From NCBI GenBank assembly GCA_027449525.1, contig DAIDLK010000056.1, positions 1 through 6,409 on the forward strand: 6,409 nt of DNA, read 5' to 3'. The stretch is from Legionellaceae bacterium (GTDB lineage: Bacteria; Pseudomonadota; Gammaproteobacteria; Legionellales; Legionellaceae). The position numbers and the translations under genes were made by a program. The notes below the pieces were generated by a model. The model did no database searches, had not been told where the DNA came from, and saw only the letters and a list, made by a program, of their open reading frames with translations. Positions 6,196 through 6,409 of the stretch are shown piece after piece (position 1 is the stretch's first letter; each line of letters begins with the position of its first letter).

Positions 6196-6409
6196 GCTAT
6201 CTCGTTAAAAAAACTGGTCGTTCGCGTGGTCCAACGTGCTATCTTTTAAGACCATCCGGTTCAGCCTACCCATGCCCCCATGCGCGACGTCAAGCCAGTA
6301 ATCGCCTCATGGTCATTGTCAACAAAGAGCAGCGCCCACTCGCTTGCTAGATGCGTCTGCATTATTCTCTTCAGAGCGTTTTCGTTTAACAGTACTTGAT
6401 GATGACTCA
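6196..6409. other. Upstream edge region, no gene called
   Basis: These 214 bases lie upstream of the promoter. Two minus-strand frames are open from the right edge: one for 48 codons ending in TGA at 6263-6261 (its last residues read SRMGAWVG), and one for 29 codons ending in TGA at 6321-6319 (ending KRVGAALC). Either could be the 3' end of an upstream gene, but neither resembles a family I recognise, and at most one can be real. The gene that often lies here in relatives, yceD (DUF177), is not recognisable. A run of seven A (6207-6213) lacks a stem beside it. I see no RNA gene. Confidence 0.25.

Noticed and set aside
6212..6228. FadR-like operator, AACTGGTCG on the plus strand
   Set aside because: The left half resembles the FadR consensus known from E. 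coli fatty acid genes, but the right half (TTCGCGTG) does not complete the site. A half match of nine bases is weak evidence.
6203..6235. Possible rho-independent terminator of an upstream gene (run of seven T on the minus strand)
   Set aside because: The sequence before the T run contains repeated GACC words but no complementary arms longer than about four bases, and the T run lies at the wrong place for the longer open frame's stop to need it. No convincing stem can be drawn.
6147..6350. Plus-strand open frame of 67 codons opposite the upstream region
   Set aside because: It runs across the promoter and leader of rpmF, has no ribosome binding site and no recognisable protein motif. It is more likely a chance frame.

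Overview
The window holds one compact block of housekeeping genes, all on the minus strand. It reads from right to left: a promoter near 6195-6167, then rpmF (ribosomal protein L32), plsX (phospholipid synthesis), fabD, fabG and acpP (type II fatty acid synthesis), tmk (thymidylate kinase), holB (clamp loader delta prime), tatD (metal-dependent hydrolase/nuclease), and a family 2 glycosyltransferase of the WaaE/KdtX type that runs off the left edge. The gene order and the proteins, particularly an AcpP almost superimposable on that of E. coli and the E. coli-type FabG, L32 and Tmk, point to a gammaproteobacterium. The genus cannot be fixed from this stretch. An affiliation with intracellular or Legionellales-like lineages is only a guess from the trimmed operon and the moderate GC content.

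Layout: 6125-6409 is the upstream region. It contains a plausible sigma-70 promoter and a short leader, plus an undecided stretch at the edge. From 6124 to 1 the genes are nearly contiguous. rpmF-plsX are 5 nt apart if plsX uses a TTG start. plsX-fabD overlap by 4 nt, fabD-fabG are 5 nt apart, and fabG-acpP are separated by 75 nt, the largest gap. acpP-tmk are separated by 23 nt. tmk-holB overlap by 14 nt, holB-tatD by 8 nt, and tatD-glycosyltransferase by 7 nt. No rho-independent terminator is visible inside the block, so one long transcript, perhaps boosted before acpP, is the simplest reading.

The genes link translation, membrane growth and DNA replication. FabD loads malonyl groups onto the carrier AcpP, FabG carries out the first reduction of each elongation cycle, and PlsX turns finished acyl-ACP into acyl-phosphate for phospholipid synthesis. 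Tmk makes dTDP, and HolB is part of the sliding clamp loader. The last gene probably decorates the lipopolysaccharide core.

The most notable feature is what is absent. The usual fabH between plsX and fabD, and the usual fabF (with pabC/mltG) between acpP and tmk, are missing, and the flanking genes join with almost no spacer. Both condensing enzymes must therefore be encoded elsewhere or be replaced. I found no sign of a mobile element, CRISPR array, RNA gene or clearly novel system here.
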